Made by a program: the position numbers and the translations under genes. From Planctomycetaceae bacterium (GTDB taxonomy: Bacteria > Planctomycetota > Planctomycetia > Planctomycetales > Planctomycetaceae): a stretch of 47,547 nt of DNA. The notes beneath the pieces were generated by a model that was given only the letters and a program-made list of their open reading frames with translations, did no database searches and was not told where the DNA came from. The stretch spans positions 1 to 47,547 of the forward strand of contig JAEUII010000337.1 in assembly GCA_016795145.1 (NCBI GenBank), given 5' to 3'. Positions 1 to 10,349 of this stretch are shown in pieces. Every line of letters starts with the position of its first letter. Position 1 is the stretch's first letter.

Positions 1-3000
1 AATCGCCAGACGGAAGAATCGCTGAAGGTCTGGACTCGCCTTGAGCAGCAGTTTCCAGACGACAATCGCGTGGCCGAACAGATCGCGCTCTGGATGGCTC
101 AGGATGGTCGCTGGACCGAAGCGCTCAGTCGTTTTCAGAAACTGTCAGAGATCGAAGACGATCCTGACAAGCAGGTGGGTTATCAGATTTCCGCGGCCAA
201 CATGCTGATTCAGCTCAAGCGCGAAACGGAAGCTCGCACTGTCCTCGAAAAGGTCTTGTCCAGTCTGGATCCGGAAAGCTGGCGATTTCGAGATGTGCGA
301 GCACGGATTGAAACCCTTTATCGTTCCGCAGGGCAATTGCAGGAACTGGCCGACTATCTGGAAACATGGCTGCAGTCTCATCCGGATGACACGGATGCGA
401 TGTTGCGACTGGCGGGCATCTTTTCGGAGCTTCGGCAACCGGACGATTCGGAGAGATGGCTGGATCAGGCGATCCGAAAGGCTCCGTCCAGCATCGCTGT
501 TCGGGAGTTCGCGATCCGACTCTTGCTGGCACAGAATCGTGTACTGGATGCCATTCGTCAGTATGAGCAGCTGGAACAGTTCGACAACGGAAATCTGGAT
601 CATCGAGAAGCGCATGGACTGCTTTATCTCCAGCGATCAGATCTGCAGAAAAGCGAGCAGCAGAATCAGGCCGCGAAAGTGTGGGAGTCCTTGCTGCAAA
701 CCGATTCAAAGGATCCCGTGCTGACCAGCCGCGTCGCTGGATTGATGCAAAGAGCCGGCATGATCGACCGGGCTGAGAAGCGTTATCGCCAGGCAATTGA
801 ACTGGCTCCGGACCAGGCACAGTATCGGGAATACCTTGGCGATCTGCTTCACCGCGAAGGAAAGACTCAGGAAGCGATAGAAGTGTGGCAGGGAATCGCC
901 GCCCCTCCGCGCCGAACTGCGGAATCTCTGATTCGCCTTTCTGAAGTTCTGCGTCGTTTTGGTCACCTGAATGAAGCCGTCAGCGCGGCTCGTTCTGCGA
1001 TTGAGATTTCTCCGTCCACCGACAGCAGCATCTTTCTCGCGGGCCTGCTTGCGGAGCTTGCGAAATCACACGCAGATGCTGGGCATACTGTGGAGTCCCA
1101 AACGGCGAGCGACGAAGCGCTGCGCGAACTTGATCGGGCGGCGGAAACGGCGGCGGAGAATGATCTCGCGTCTTTACTCTCCGCAAGAGTCTCCGTCCTC
1201 GAAACAACGGGGCGACTGCAGGTAGAAACAGAACATTTGGCGGAATCGCTTCGGAAACAAACCGTGACCGATGCAAAGTTATGGGAACGGCTGGCAACAT
1301 TTTCTGAAGCACTCGGAGATTACGAACAGGCGACATCGGCGACGCTTCAGCAGCTGAAGTTTGACATCGAGTCCGCTTCTGCGCTGCAGCGGTTGACAGA
1401 CCTCTATGAACGAACGGGCCGACTTGGGGATGCGATCGAAGCGATTGGTCGACTGGCAAAAGTTCAGCCTGGAAATCGGATTGAACTTCAACGACGAATT
1501 GCCCGGCTTCAATCGAAGCTGGGGCGACACGATGAGGCCATTGCAGCCGGCGAATTGCTGATCACGTTAAGCCCAGGGGATCCCGACAGTTATCGATTTC
1601 TCGCCGACCTTGCCTTTGCGGCAGGTCGATCCGGCATCGCAGTGGAAGCGCTCCGAAAAGGTGTTCGAGTCAGTCCGGGTGATCCAACAACTCTTAAAGC
1701 CCTCGGAAAACTGCTGGCGGATGAGTTCCAGACGGCCGAAGCCATCGAATGTTACTGGAAGGCGCTGGAAGCCTCCGGCGAATCTGATGGACAGTCTTCC
1801 CTGATATCGACCCTCAGTCAGCTGTACCTTCGATGTGACCGCTTTGATGAACTGATTGAGCGGCTTCAGCGACGAGGACGCGAGCAGGGACTTGAGACTG
1901 AAATGGCAGTCAGCCTCGCCGCGGCATGGAAAGAAGCGGGTGAGTTTCAGAAAGCTCGTGAGCAACTGGAACAGACGCTCGAAGACTCCGAGAACTCCGT
2001 CTCCGTCCTGATGGAACTGGCGAACATCGCAGCGCTGGAACATAACAGATCGGCTGAGCTGAACTATCGCACGCGGATCCTGCGAGGTTCACCCAGGGCA
2101 GACGATGCGATTGCGCTCATCCGGCTGGTGGCCGCGACATCGACTTCGGAAGAGACACGAGCAGAGTTGCAGGCGTGGCTCCGGGACAAAGCGAGTGATT
2201 CGGATTGTCGGCGCGTCCTTAACTCGCTCTTTGACGCGGAGATGAATGAACTTGCGGAGCTCTGCTGTGACCGTGTTCTACGCGCGGCACCTCAGGACTG
2301 GTTTGCCCTGTTGAAACGCGGTGAGTTGTTGCTTCGTCGCGGCGATACCGAGGGAGCGTATGCGAGTTTCCGGGAGCTGCTTGCACTTCCGCTGACCACA
2401 GATTCCACATCGCTCACCGTTCGAACGTTCAACAACGGCATGCCCCCGTTCGTGGATTCTCTGCATGAGTGTTTTGTGGATCAGTCCGAGATGACAGAAC
2501 CTGAATCGTATGGCGATGCCTGTCGTTATGTCGCAGCGATTCTGGCAGGTTCTTCGCACTCGGAGGATACCCTCTCAACAGTCACGTCACAGGAATTTCA
2601 GGATCGAATCGGTATCCAGCCAATCATGGCTTTCATGCGAGCGAAGGAGAAAACGACGGGGCTGACCGATGCAGAGCGAACGACGATACTGAAGTCACTG
2701 CAGGGCCGTAACAATGCAGCAGCGGCAGCGTTGCGACTGCTCATGAATGCTCCGAGCAAGACGCCAAACGACTCTCAAGCGGGCCATGCCGAACAGCGCG
2801 AATCTGTCGACGACATGCTGAGCGTTCTTGAGGATGCTCGCAGCGGTCTCGAAATTGTCAGGCCGATGGTACAGGGCAATGCGGCCCGGATGGAGCAACT
2901 GAGATCAGTCGCCGCGGCAGCCATTGAAGACTCGACACCGAATGCGCCTGTTTCGGAAAAGCGGCAGACGGCTCTTCTGTCGGCAGCTGTCCTCCTGAAA

Positions 3001-5970
3001 GACGAATCGCTGCTGATTCAGACGCTGGAGACTGTCGCAAAGCAGCCGCCCGCAAACATTTCAGATCGCCCAGTCGCAATTCTACAGTCCCCCGGATCAC
3101 CGTTTCTTGAGAATGCTCGACGCAACCCTCGTGTAGTCCGCAGTCTTGTCAGGATTCTCGGGAGCGTTCGGAGACAAACGGGCAAACCGTTTTCAGAAGG
3201 AATTCTTGCTGTTCCGCATCAGGGAGCCACGCTGGTCAGTTCTGCAGAATCGGATGCAGACGAAGGGGAACAACAGCTGTCGTTCCTGCTGCACGCTCTG
3301 CAGGTGGCAACACTTGACGATCTCGAAACACTGCAGCCTCGCCGATTGATTGATGACTGCTCTGCATTTGAAGCAGAGATCATTGATGCAGAACTGGCAC
3401 GTCAGCAAGGCAATCGAACCGCCATGTTGATGCACATGATTGAAGCGGCAAAAGTTTCACCGGCGTCAATTCGTCTGCGACTCTGGATTGCAAAGCTTGC
3501 TGCCAGCGACGCAGCATCTACGGAAGCTCTGGCGTTGCTGTCGAACATTTCGACCACAGATCCGTCAGTGATTGTGCAGATCGAACAGACTCGTCTGAAT
3601 ATTGCTCGCGCCGCAGGTGAAACGGAGATTGCAAAGGACGCGGCGGCTCGCCTTGCCGGTCTGCCACTGCTCGTAACACAACGACTGGAACTGGTTCCGG
3701 CTCTCAAAGCACTGGGGCTCGACGCGGAAGCAGCAGCACTTGAAACTCGCATGGAACATGGAGAGGAATCGCGTCAAAGCATGCTGGCGAAACGCATGCA
3801 GACACTGATGGCAGCAGGCCAGACGGCGATGGCTGGCGAAGTCGCGTGGGAAATGCTGCGGCTTGCTTCCGGGGGGAGCTTATTCTCTGGCTATCGACAA
3901 AGTGATGATGAGGACGACGGGGGAGAACGTCTCCAGGCACTTCGACAGCTTGGAAAGCTTGGCCGCCTTCATGGCCTGATTCAGCGCTATCGGGAAATGG
4001 TGCGTGTCTCTCCGGACTCAATGCCGTTGCTTGAAGTGCTTGCAGAACTTGAAGAGGCGGCTGACGATTTTCAGAGTGCAGCGAAGACCCGCGATCAAAT
4101 TGCCGTCCTGCAGAACAAGATTCCTCGTGGGCTGAGTGATCAGGCGACGGAGCTGGAGAACAAAGGGGACGTCAAAGCTGCCTGCCAGATCTATCTGCAG
4201 ATCTGTCGAGAGACACCAGCCGCTTTCGCCGACGAAATGGAAACATACTACCAGGCATTTGAGAGAGCAGGTTTGCGGGGCGAGTTTCTAACGGCTGTTC
4301 TGGACCAGCCGGCTGAACACTGGGAAGAACACGGACGTCTGTTGATCAATGTCCTGTCGGATATTGTCAATCAGGGCGTCGACGCGAAGTTTGCCGTGGA
4401 AGCTCGCGATCGCCTGCTCAGTGCCGCGGGGACTCGCCGACAAACGATCGCTTCGTTTTTGGCAAGGGGCTCCATCGGAAACGAAGCGGACTATCTGCCG
4501 GCACTGGCCGCCGAGTTTGAACATGGTGAGACGGGGACCCGTTTGACCGCGTTCAGTGAATTCCTCACGCTGCTGGAGTACTTCAAACAACCGTCAAGCC
4601 TTGTGGCCGCTCGGGATCAGATTGCGAGTGACCAAACAAATGCCGACAGGGCTTTGAGTCGGCTTGCCGTTGCGCTCGTTATCGCCGCAAGATTGAATGA
4701 AGCGCAAAGAGTGAATGAACTCGCCGACGCGATTGAGGCGATGCTTCGGACGACTCAGGCGGATGAAGCGGCGGAGCTTGATGGATTCGACATCGTTCTT
4801 CGTGCCACTGAAGCTCTGAAGTCATCACAGGAATTGAGACCGGTTCGACGAAAGCTGTTGGAAGCAGTTTACCGAACGATGCCGGAAGATGATGGCCGCG
4901 TCGAAACGAGCGTCGCGCAGTTGCTGGAAGTCTATCGTGAAATCAACCTGCTCGACGAAGCAACGAAACTGACATCGGTGCGTTTGCAGACACTGCTGTC
5001 AAAATCCAGCACGTCGACGAATTCTGTCCGCCACATCCTGCAGGCCGCCGAACAGGTGCAGCATTCCGGGTTTCCGATTGAGGCGTGGCAGTTGCTCAAC
5101 AGTGTCACGACGTCCGAACTGGAAGCGTTCACGAGCGGACTGGAAGCCGACAAAGCCACAGCGTTTCAGTCTCGATACAACGCCGCGCGGCGATGGTCCG
5201 AACAGAAGATGACAGGAGAACCGATTGCTCGCTGGCTGATTCAGCAATTGAGCAACCGTGGCCCGGAAGTTGATTCGATGATGGATGTGGACGGCGACCT
5301 TTTGCTTGAATTGCAGGAATCTGTTGCAGACACAGGTGATGTCTACCCGGGTTCCAAAGAACTGCGGCTTGATTCGCCCGTGTTGCGAGTCCTGCCGAAA
5401 GCGATTCAGACCGATCCTTCACTGTCGGAAACACTAGCTGTCGCGGTGAAGGATCTTTCCGTTCGAAGGAGCACCAGCGTCATTCAACTGTCGCTTGGAA
5501 TCCTTGTCAGTGATCTGATCGATCTGCCCGAAACACGCGACCAGCTTATTGAGCAGCTTGATTCACTTTTGAAGTCCGACAGGGTGTCTGCAGCGGACGA
5601 GGGTTTGACTGGTCCGCTTTCAAATTCCCCGATGCTGTCGCTGCGAAAGTCAGAGGCGGCAGCGCTGATCGTGGTGACACGATGGCTTGCAACACACCAC
5701 CATCTGAGAACCGACATGGCTGTTCAGTGGACTCACACTGCGCTGCAGAGAGCCGCCCGCAGCAGGTCGCGCATTGTCAGACTGGCGATTGGCCGTGAGG
5801 CTGAGCTGCTGTCCGGCTTTCTTGGAGACGAAAAGACGCAGAGCGAAGTCACATCATATTACGCTCAGCTCAGGGACACTGATCCCGCGAAGCCGGAAGT
5901 TGAAGGCTCATCAGCATCGCCCAAATTTGATCTTCGCCGTGCGATTCTGGAGTTGTGCAGTCCCAACTGA
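1..5970 (+). CDS. Giant tetratricopeptide-repeat protein, 5' end outside window
   Basis: The reading frame is open from base 1 (N-R-Q-T-E-E-S-L...), so the GTG at 70 is internal and the true start lies upstream. About 1989 residues are visible. The first ~700 residues contain many 34-residue TPR-like helical pairs, with recurring patterns such as AEKRYRQAIELAPDQAQYRE and AIECYWKALEASGES; later parts are still helical and repeat-like but more degenerate. No catalytic motif, membrane segment or signal peptide is visible in this part. TPR arrays serve as protein-protein scaffolds; giant secreted or periplasmic TPR proteins are common in planctomycetes. The next gene starts 130 bases downstream on the same strand and is exported, so the two may act together at the cell envelope (inference). 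The specific function is unknown. Confidence 0.9.
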   Translation, partial: NRQTEESLKVWTRLEQQFPDDNRVAEQIALWMAQDGRWTEALSRFQKLSEIEDDPDKQVGYQISAANMLIQLKRETEARTVLEKVLSSLDPESWRFRDVRARIETLYRSAGQLQELADYLETWLQSHPDDTDAMLRLAGIFSELRQPDDSERWLDQAIRKAPSSIAVREFAIRLLLAQNRVLDAIRQYEQLEQFDNGNLDHREAHGLLYLQRSDLQKSEQQNQAAKVWESLLQTDSKDPVLTSRVAGLMQRAGMIDRAEKRYRQAIELAPDQAQYREYLGDLLHREGKTQEAIEVWQGIAAPPRRTAESLIRLSEVLRRFGHLNEAVSAARSAIEISPSTDSSIFLAGLLAELAKSHADAGHTVESQTASDEALRELDRAAETAAENDLASLLSARVSVLETTGRLQVETEHLAESLRKQTVTDAKLWERLATFSEALGDYEQATSATLQQLKFDIESASALQRLTDLYERTGRLGDAIEAIGRLAKVQPGNRIELQRRIARLQSKLGRHDEAIAAGELLITLSPGDPDSYRFLADLAFAAGRSGIAVEALRKGVRVSPGDPTTLKALGKLLADEFQTAEAIECYWKALEASGESDGQSSLISTLSQLYLRCDRFDELIERLQRRGREQGLETEMAVSLAAAWKEAGEFQKAREQLEQTLEDSENSVSVLMELANIAALEHNRSAELNYRTRILRGSPRADDAIALIRLVAATSTSEETRAELQAWLRDKASDSDCRRVLNSLFDAEMNELAELCCDRVLRAAPQDWFALLKRGELLLRRGDTEGAYASFRELLALPLTTDSTSLTVRTFNNGMPPFVDSLHECFVDQSEMTEPESYGDACRYVAAILAGSSHSEDTLSTVTSQEFQDRIGIQPIMAFMRAKEKTTGLTDAERTTILKSLQGRNNAAAAALRLLMNAPSKTPNDSQAGHAEQRESVDDMLSVLEDARSGLEIVRPMVQGNAARMEQLRSVAAAAIEDSTPNAPVSEKRQTALLSAAVLLKDESLLIQTLETVAKQPPANISDRPVAILQSPGSPFLENARRNPRVVRSLVRILGSVRRQTGKPFSEGILAVPHQGATLVSSAESDADEGEQQLSFLLHALQVATLDDLETLQPRRLIDDCSAFEAEIIDAELARQQGNRTAMLMHMIEAAKVSPASIRLRLWIAKLAASDAASTEALALLSNISTTDPSVIVQIEQTRLNIARAAGETEIAKDAAARLAGLPLLVTQRLELVPALKALGLDAEAAALETRMEHGEESRQSMLAKRMQTLMAAGQTAMAGEVAWEMLRLASGGSLFSGYRQSDDEDDGGERLQALRQLGKLGRLHGLIQRYREMVRVSPDSMPLLEVLAELEEAADDFQSAAKTRDQIAVLQNKIPRGLSDQATELENKGDVKAACQIYLQICRETPAAFADEMETYYQAFERAGLRGEFLTAVLDQPAEHWEEHGRLLINVLSDIVNQGVDAKFAVEARDRLLSAAGTRRQTIASFLARGSIGNEADYLPALAAEFEHGETGTRLTAFSEFLTLLEYFKQPSSLVAARDQIASDQTNADRALSRLAVALVIAARLNEAQRVNELADAIEAMLRTTQADEAAELDGFDIVLRATEALKSSQELRPVRRKLLEAVYRTMPEDDGRVETSVAQLLEVYREINLLDEATKLTSVRLQTLLSKSSTSTNSVRHILQAAEQVQHSGFPIEAWQLLNSVTTSELEAFTSGLEADKATAFQSRYNAARRWSEQKMTGEPIARWLIQQLSNRGPEVDSMMDVDGDLLLELQESVADTGDVYPGSKELRLDSPVLRVLPKAIQTDPSLSETLAVAVKDLSVRRSTSVIQLSLGILVSDLIDLPETRDQLIEQLDSLLKSDRVSAADEGLTGPLSNSPMLSLRKSEAAALIVVTRWLATHHHLRTDMAVQWTHTALQRAARSRSRIVRLAIGREAELLSGFLGDEKTQSEVTSYYAQLRDTDPAKPEVEGSSASPKFDLRRAILELCSPN

Positions 5971-6099
5971 GCTTCAAAGTGACTCGACGCGCAGCAGTGC
6001 AGCATGGCTTGCCGCCGCGATGAAAACAGTGCAGACTAGTGGTATCCAGTCTCTGGCCCCCAGCTGGTCTCGTCACCCACTCATGAAGAGGATCGCTTT

Positions 6100-9000
6100 A
6101 TGCAAGCCTTCACCAGACCGTTTCGCCTTCCGGTCCTTGTACTTTTGATTGTGTCAGTACAGTGTGGGGTTTTGTTTGGATTGCAGGAGAACCAGGACTC
6201 AAAGCCAGAAGGCCAGCAGCGCTGGTCTTATGATGACGCAGAGAAGCAGTTGCTGCTGTATCCACGCGATGTCTTTCTGCAATACGTGACTCTGAAACTG
6301 GCACAGCGTGAAGGGCTGAGCGTTTCGCACCTGCCGATGCTTCAGGCGAGGACTCGAAGACAGGAGTTCCAGGATCGAAACAGCGGTGTGGACTTATTCA
6401 GCCTCTTTTCAGGTTCACTGGCTGTTCAGGAGAGCCTCCAGCTGGATGCGATGATGCCGGGTGCCCGGCCTCAGCAGCCAGATACGTCTTCGGATCAGAA
6501 CGCCGACAGCGTTTCGATTCAGTCACTTGTTGGTCCCACGGTAAAGAGTCATCCGTGGAAGGAAATGCTGGGCGAGCAGTCGCCGAAAGTGAACGGACTT
6601 GTCAACTTCATTCCAGCAGATCAGTACTACATTGGGTTTCGTTCGGTGACTCGAATGCTGGAGGTTATCGATGGCGGTGATTTGTTTGCGAAGCATCTCT
6701 ACACGCAGAGTGATGCCGGTACTTTTGTCCGGGATACCGAAGACCGGCTGAGAACACAGCTGGTGATTGACACGAATCCTCTGGCCCGGCCCTTCTACGA
6801 TCTGGTTGTGAAGGAACTGGCGATTACCGGAAGTGACCCCTTCGTAGCCGAAGGCAGCGACGTCACTCTGTTGTTTCAGTTTGAGCAGCCTGCCGTCTTT
6901 CAGACTCAAATGGAGCAGTACCTGAAGAAGGCTGAACAGTCGAGCCCTGACGTTCGCCGAACGGAACTGACGATTCTGGGCACAGATGTCACGCACGTGG
7001 CATCGCCGGATCGACGAGTCCACGTGTATTCCTGCTATCCCGCTGCGGGCATTCATGTTCGCAGCAACTCTCAGGTCGCACTCGAACGTTGTCTGAAGTT
7101 GATCTCAAACAAGCCGGACGGTTCTGAGAGCCTTGGTGCCACCGATGAGTTTCGCTACATCCGCACATTGATTCCAGCCGGTGACGAGAATGAAGACGGA
7201 TTGATTTACCTGTCGGACCCATTCATTCGCAGGCTGATGGGGCCAGAACTCAAGCTCACTGAATATCGCCGACTTCGCTGTGCGACTGTGCTGCGAATGA
7301 TGGGGCATGGAGCCGCACTCTTCCGAGGAGAAAATGGGCGCTGGCCAAAATCGCTGACGGAATTGGAAGAAGCGGAGTGCCTTCCGACAGGGTTTGGAGG
7401 CGCGGCGATCGCATGCCCGTGTGGAGGAAAGCTCGAACTCTCAGAGGATGGGCACCACGGAGTCTGTTCGCACCATGGCCATGCAGATGCTCTTGTTCCG
7501 TGTTGCGAAAACCCCGTCGCAAAGGTGACGCCACGGGAGTCGGAAGCCTATCAGCAGTTTGTTCGTGAATATGAACAGTACTGGCAGACATTCTTCGACC
7601 CGATTGCCATTCGAGTCCGTGCGACTCCGGATAAGTACCGTCTCGAGACGATCGTCCTGCCATTGATCAACAACTCGATGTACCAGAACATGGCAATGAC
7701 CATGCAGGGGGAAACGTTTGATCTTTCCGGCGGCAGCGCTGCGGATTCGATCATGTCCCTGTCGTTTGCCGTTGCCAAGGAGAGACTTCTGGGCGTATCC
7801 GGCTGGGAACCGCCGGAGCCGAAAGAGGCAAGCAGCACACCGGAGAGTGACGAAGCGGAACTGCGAACATTTTCACAGAGCCGCAATAACCTTAAACAGA
7901 TCATTCTTGCATTTCACAACTACCATGACACCTATAACCACTTCCCTGGTCTTGTTCCGGAAGGGTCGATCCATCCGGGACTGAGCTGGCGAGTCCAGAT
8001 TTTGCCGTATGTAGAAGAATACGAACTCTTTTCACAGTTTCATCTGGATGAACCCTGGGACAGCGAGCACAACAAAACCCTTATCGAAAAGATGCCCAGC
8101 GTGTATCGTCCGCCGGGAGCAAAACTGAAGCCCGGCCATACGACCTACCGTGGCGTTGCCGGCGATCATTCGATCTTTGCGAACAGGAAGGTGGCGTTCC
8201 GTGATATCACAGACGGGACATCCAATACGGTCGCTCTCATGGATGCCAGTGTCGATGACTCCGTGATCTGGACAAAGCCCGACGAGATTCCTGCTGATCC
8301 GGCAAAGATCATCAAAGCTCTTCAGAGCCGATTCAAGCTGGCGACACCGATTGCATTTGTCGATGGCAGTGTTCGAGGACTCAACAAAGAGATCAGCCCG
8401 AAGACGGCCGAACTGCTCTTCAACATCCATGATGGCGAGGTACTGGAACCGAACTATGAAGTTTATGTTCCCGGAACCGTCAACTCGATGGAAGGCGATG
8501 TCTTTGGAATTCAACGTTTGACCGGGAATCGCCTGACAGAATTTGACGTGTACCAGTTTGTGACCAAAGGCGTCGGAAGTTCTGTCGGGCTACACGTCTG
8601 TGACAGTGATCCGACGTTTGATCTGCAGTTGACACAATTGCTTTCCCGGCTGTTTGACGATTCAAGTGTGTTCGACAACGAAGCCATCTGGATCGGCTTT
8701 GCAATTGCTTCCGTCACGGCGCCGGTTTACGTGAACGTGCCGGTAGCAGACGCTGCCATCGTTGATGATTTCCTGGCGAAGCTGTCTGAGGGCTTAGCGA
8801 TAACGGCAAGAGAGCGGATGGAGTTTGGTTTCTTCGCACTTCAGAAGGACTTCTATGAGCTTCCGGTGAGTGACAGCCTGGTTCGCAGCTTTGTCCTGTC
8901 CTTTGGCCCAGTCCGCTGGAGGTTCTTCTATGGACGCGTAGGTAATCAGCTGATCGTTGCGAGTAAGCTTCAGACGATCGAGAAATTGGTGGCAGTGGAG

Positions 9001-9471
9001 AAGAATGCTGGCGAAGGAAGAGGCATTCAGGATGGAGGTGAAAAGTCACACGCACAGCTCACGATTCATCGCGAGCAGTGGAAGTCGATACTTCCGTCCA
9101 TTCGATTGTCATGGGATGAAGGGGCACGAAATGCATGCCTCGATAATCTCGGGCCAATGACCAGTGCTGCTCGAGTTCTTGGAATGAAAGACCAGCATCC
9201 GGAGCACGAAGCCATTCGCGAACAGGCAACATCACTTTATGGCGGGAAGCACTTCTGTCCGTGTGGCGGCCATTATGAACTGGACGAGCATGGTCAAATG
9301 ACCTGCTCGGTTCACGGTAACGCGGGGAAGCCAATGCAGCCTGGTCCGCATGCGGAAAATGCGGCATCACAGAAAATGCTGGACTCATTCCGCGAGATCA
9401 ACGTCCGTCTGTCGTTCCTTGAAGACGGACTTCATGCAGTGCTCGAGATTGATCGTACCCCGCCAAAGTAG
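6100..9471 (+). CDS. Secreted DUF1559-type protein with two pilin-like CPCGG modules
   Basis: This 1123-residue protein has an N-terminal signal sequence (basic FTRPFR, then the hydrophobic stretch LPVLVLLIVSVQCGVLFG). Around residues 590-720 it carries a planctomycete DUF1559 (SBP_bac_10-like) signature: LKQIILAFHNYHDTYNHFPG, a 'LSWRVQILPYVEEYELF' block and 'DITDGTSNTVALMDA'. In most family members this block directly follows a prepilin helix; here it sits mid-protein. Two short modules resemble the C-terminal CPxGGxY...CSxHG motif of some type IV pilins: C439-P-C441-G-G...C456-S-H-H-G and C1053-P-C1055-G-G...C1069-S-V-H-G. The Cys/His spacing suggests metal binding or disulfides (inference). 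Start chosen at the ATG before the signal peptide. Exact function unknown. Confidence 0.85.
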   Translation: MQAFTRPFRLPVLVLLIVSVQCGVLFGLQENQDSKPEGQQRWSYDDAEKQLLLYPRDVFLQYVTLKLAQREGLSVSHLPMLQARTRRQEFQDRNSGVDLFSLFSGSLAVQESLQLDAMMPGARPQQPDTSSDQNADSVSIQSLVGPTVKSHPWKEMLGEQSPKVNGLVNFIPADQYYIGFRSVTRMLEVIDGGDLFAKHLYTQSDAGTFVRDTEDRLRTQLVIDTNPLARPFYDLVVKELAITGSDPFVAEGSDVTLLFQFEQPAVFQTQMEQYLKKAEQSSPDVRRTELTILGTDVTHVASPDRRVHVYSCYPAAGIHVRSNSQVALERCLKLISNKPDGSESLGATDEFRYIRTLIPAGDENEDGLIYLSDPFIRRLMGPELKLTEYRRLRCATVLRMMGHGAALFRGENGRWPKSLTELEEAECLPTGFGGAAIACPCGGKLELSEDGHHGVCSHHGHADALVPCCENPVAKVTPRESEAYQQFVREYEQYWQTFFDPIAIRVRATPDKYRLETIVLPLINNSMYQNMAMTMQGETFDLSGGSAADSIMSLSFAVAKERLLGVSGWEPPEPKEASSTPESDEAELRTFSQSRNNLKQIILAFHNYHDTYNHFPGLVPEGSIHPGLSWRVQILPYVEEYELFSQFHLDEPWDSEHNKTLIEKMPSVYRPPGAKLKPGHTTYRGVAGDHSIFANRKVAFRDITDGTSNTVALMDASVDDSVIWTKPDEIPADPAKIIKALQSRFKLATPIAFVDGSVRGLNKEISPKTAELLFNIHDGEVLEPNYEVYVPGTVNSMEGDVFGIQRLTGNRLTEFDVYQFVTKGVGSSVGLHVCDSDPTFDLQLTQLLSRLFDDSSVFDNEAIWIGFAIASVTAPVYVNVPVADAAIVDDFLAKLSEGLAITARERMEFGFFALQKDFYELPVSDSLVRSFVLSFGPVRWRFFYGRVGNQLIVASKLQTIEKLVAVEKNAGEGRGIQDGGEKSHAQLTIHREQWKSILPSIRLSWDEGARNACLDNLGPMTSAARVLGMKDQHPEHEAIREQATSLYGGKHFCPCGGHYELDEHGQMTCSVHGNAGKPMQPGPHAENAASQKMLDSFREINVRLSFLEDGLHAVLEIDRTPPK

Positions 9472-9868
9472 CACCCGGATCAGCATTTTGGCGGCAAATC
9501 CTGCTGCTTTGGACTTGGGGGATGTCAGGTGATGAAAGCCGAAATCCAAATCCGAATCAGTTTGAAGGAAATCCCCATGGGTAACGGTGGGGAATCGACG
9601 AAAACGAATAATGCCCAGGTGATAGTCCTCTGATCACCTTGATCAATTTGAAGAGGATGCATAGATTTCTGGGATCAGTTGGGTGATCTGACTGGTGTGG
9701 GTGCTGTCTTCAGAGTTCTCGGTGTTCTACTTGAGTATCCCTGCAGTTCCCGAATGAGCGGCGCGAAGATGCTTTGGCATCAAACCGCGTCCCTCCAATT
9801 TGTGTTCTAACGGCTGCCGTTGGGGCAGCGATGGTGTTTTGGGAGCTGCAAGGCTCAGGGTTTGTGTG
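9472..9868 (+). other. Intergenic region before the RNA-binding protein gene
   Basis: A 397-base gap with no convincing coding sequence. It holds a short inverted repeat (AGGTGAT at 9617-9623 and ATCACCT at 9633-9639) with no T-run. It probably contains the promoter and leader of the RRM gene, but no clear -35/-10 pair can be assigned. Confidence 0.4.
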
Positions 9869-10237
9869 ATGAGTAAGAACATTTTTGTTGGTAGCCTTGC
9901 ATGGGGCACCACGTCCGAGGGACTTGAGAAGGCGTTTGCACAGTATGGCACTGTCACGTCGGCGAAAGTTGTCACAGATCGTGAAACCGGACGATCCAAG
10001 GGATTCGGCTTTGTAGAAATGGCCACCGGAGGAGACGAAGCCATTCGTGCTCTGAATGGTGCCAGTCTGGATGGCCGCAACATCGTCGTCAATGAAGCTC
10101 GACCACGCGAAAGCCGTGGTGGTGGCGGCGGCGGTTACGGTGGTGGTGGCTATGGTGGCGGCGGTGGTGGTGGGTACGGCGACCGAGGTGACCGCGGTGA
10201 TCGGGGTGACCGAGGCGGCCGCGATCGACGCTACTAA
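9869..10237 (+). CDS. Glycine-rich RRM-domain RNA-binding protein
   Basis: The 122-residue protein starts MSKNIFVGSLAW. Residues 3-78 form one RNA-recognition motif: RNP2 is NIFVGSLAW and RNP1 is SKGFGFVEM (the consensus K/R-G-F/Y-G/A-F/Y-V-x-F/Y). After it comes a low-complexity tail with GGGGGGYGGGGYGGG, then RGD/RGG-like repeats ending GGRDRRY. This is the architecture of bacterial and cyanobacterial Rbp proteins and eukaryotic GRPs, which bind single-stranded RNA and may act as RNA chaperones, often in the cold. The ATG at 9869 is chosen because the 23 residues upstream in frame lack any RRM similarity. It is a single-gene unit closed by the hairpin terminator at 10274-10308. Confidence 0.93.
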   Translation: MSKNIFVGSLAWGTTSEGLEKAFAQYGTVTSAKVVTDRETGRSKGFGFVEMATGGDEAIRALNGASLDGRNIVVNEARPRESRGGGGGGYGGGGYGGGGGGGYGDRGDRGDRGDRGGRDRRY

Positions 10238-10273
10238 CACTGCATCCACGCAGTTCCGATAGAAGACAAGAAC

Positions 10274-10308
10274 GAAACGCCGGTGAGCAAAACTCACCGG
10301 CGTTTTTT
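10274..10308 (+). terminator. Rho-independent terminator after RRM gene
   Basis: Perfect inverted repeat with arms ACGCCGGTGAG (10277-10287) and CTCACCGGCGT (10293-10303), a CAAAA loop and a run of six T. A few A residues before the stem could extend it by pairing with the T-run. It lies 37 bases after the stop codon. Confidence 0.93.
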
Positions 10309-10349
10309 CGTTTCACAGTCGTGACCACCTTCGTATCGATGGCGAATCA

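Noticed and set aside
9617..9639. Inverted repeat as terminator of the DUF1559 gene
   Set aside because: It lies ~150 bases past the stop and has no T-run.
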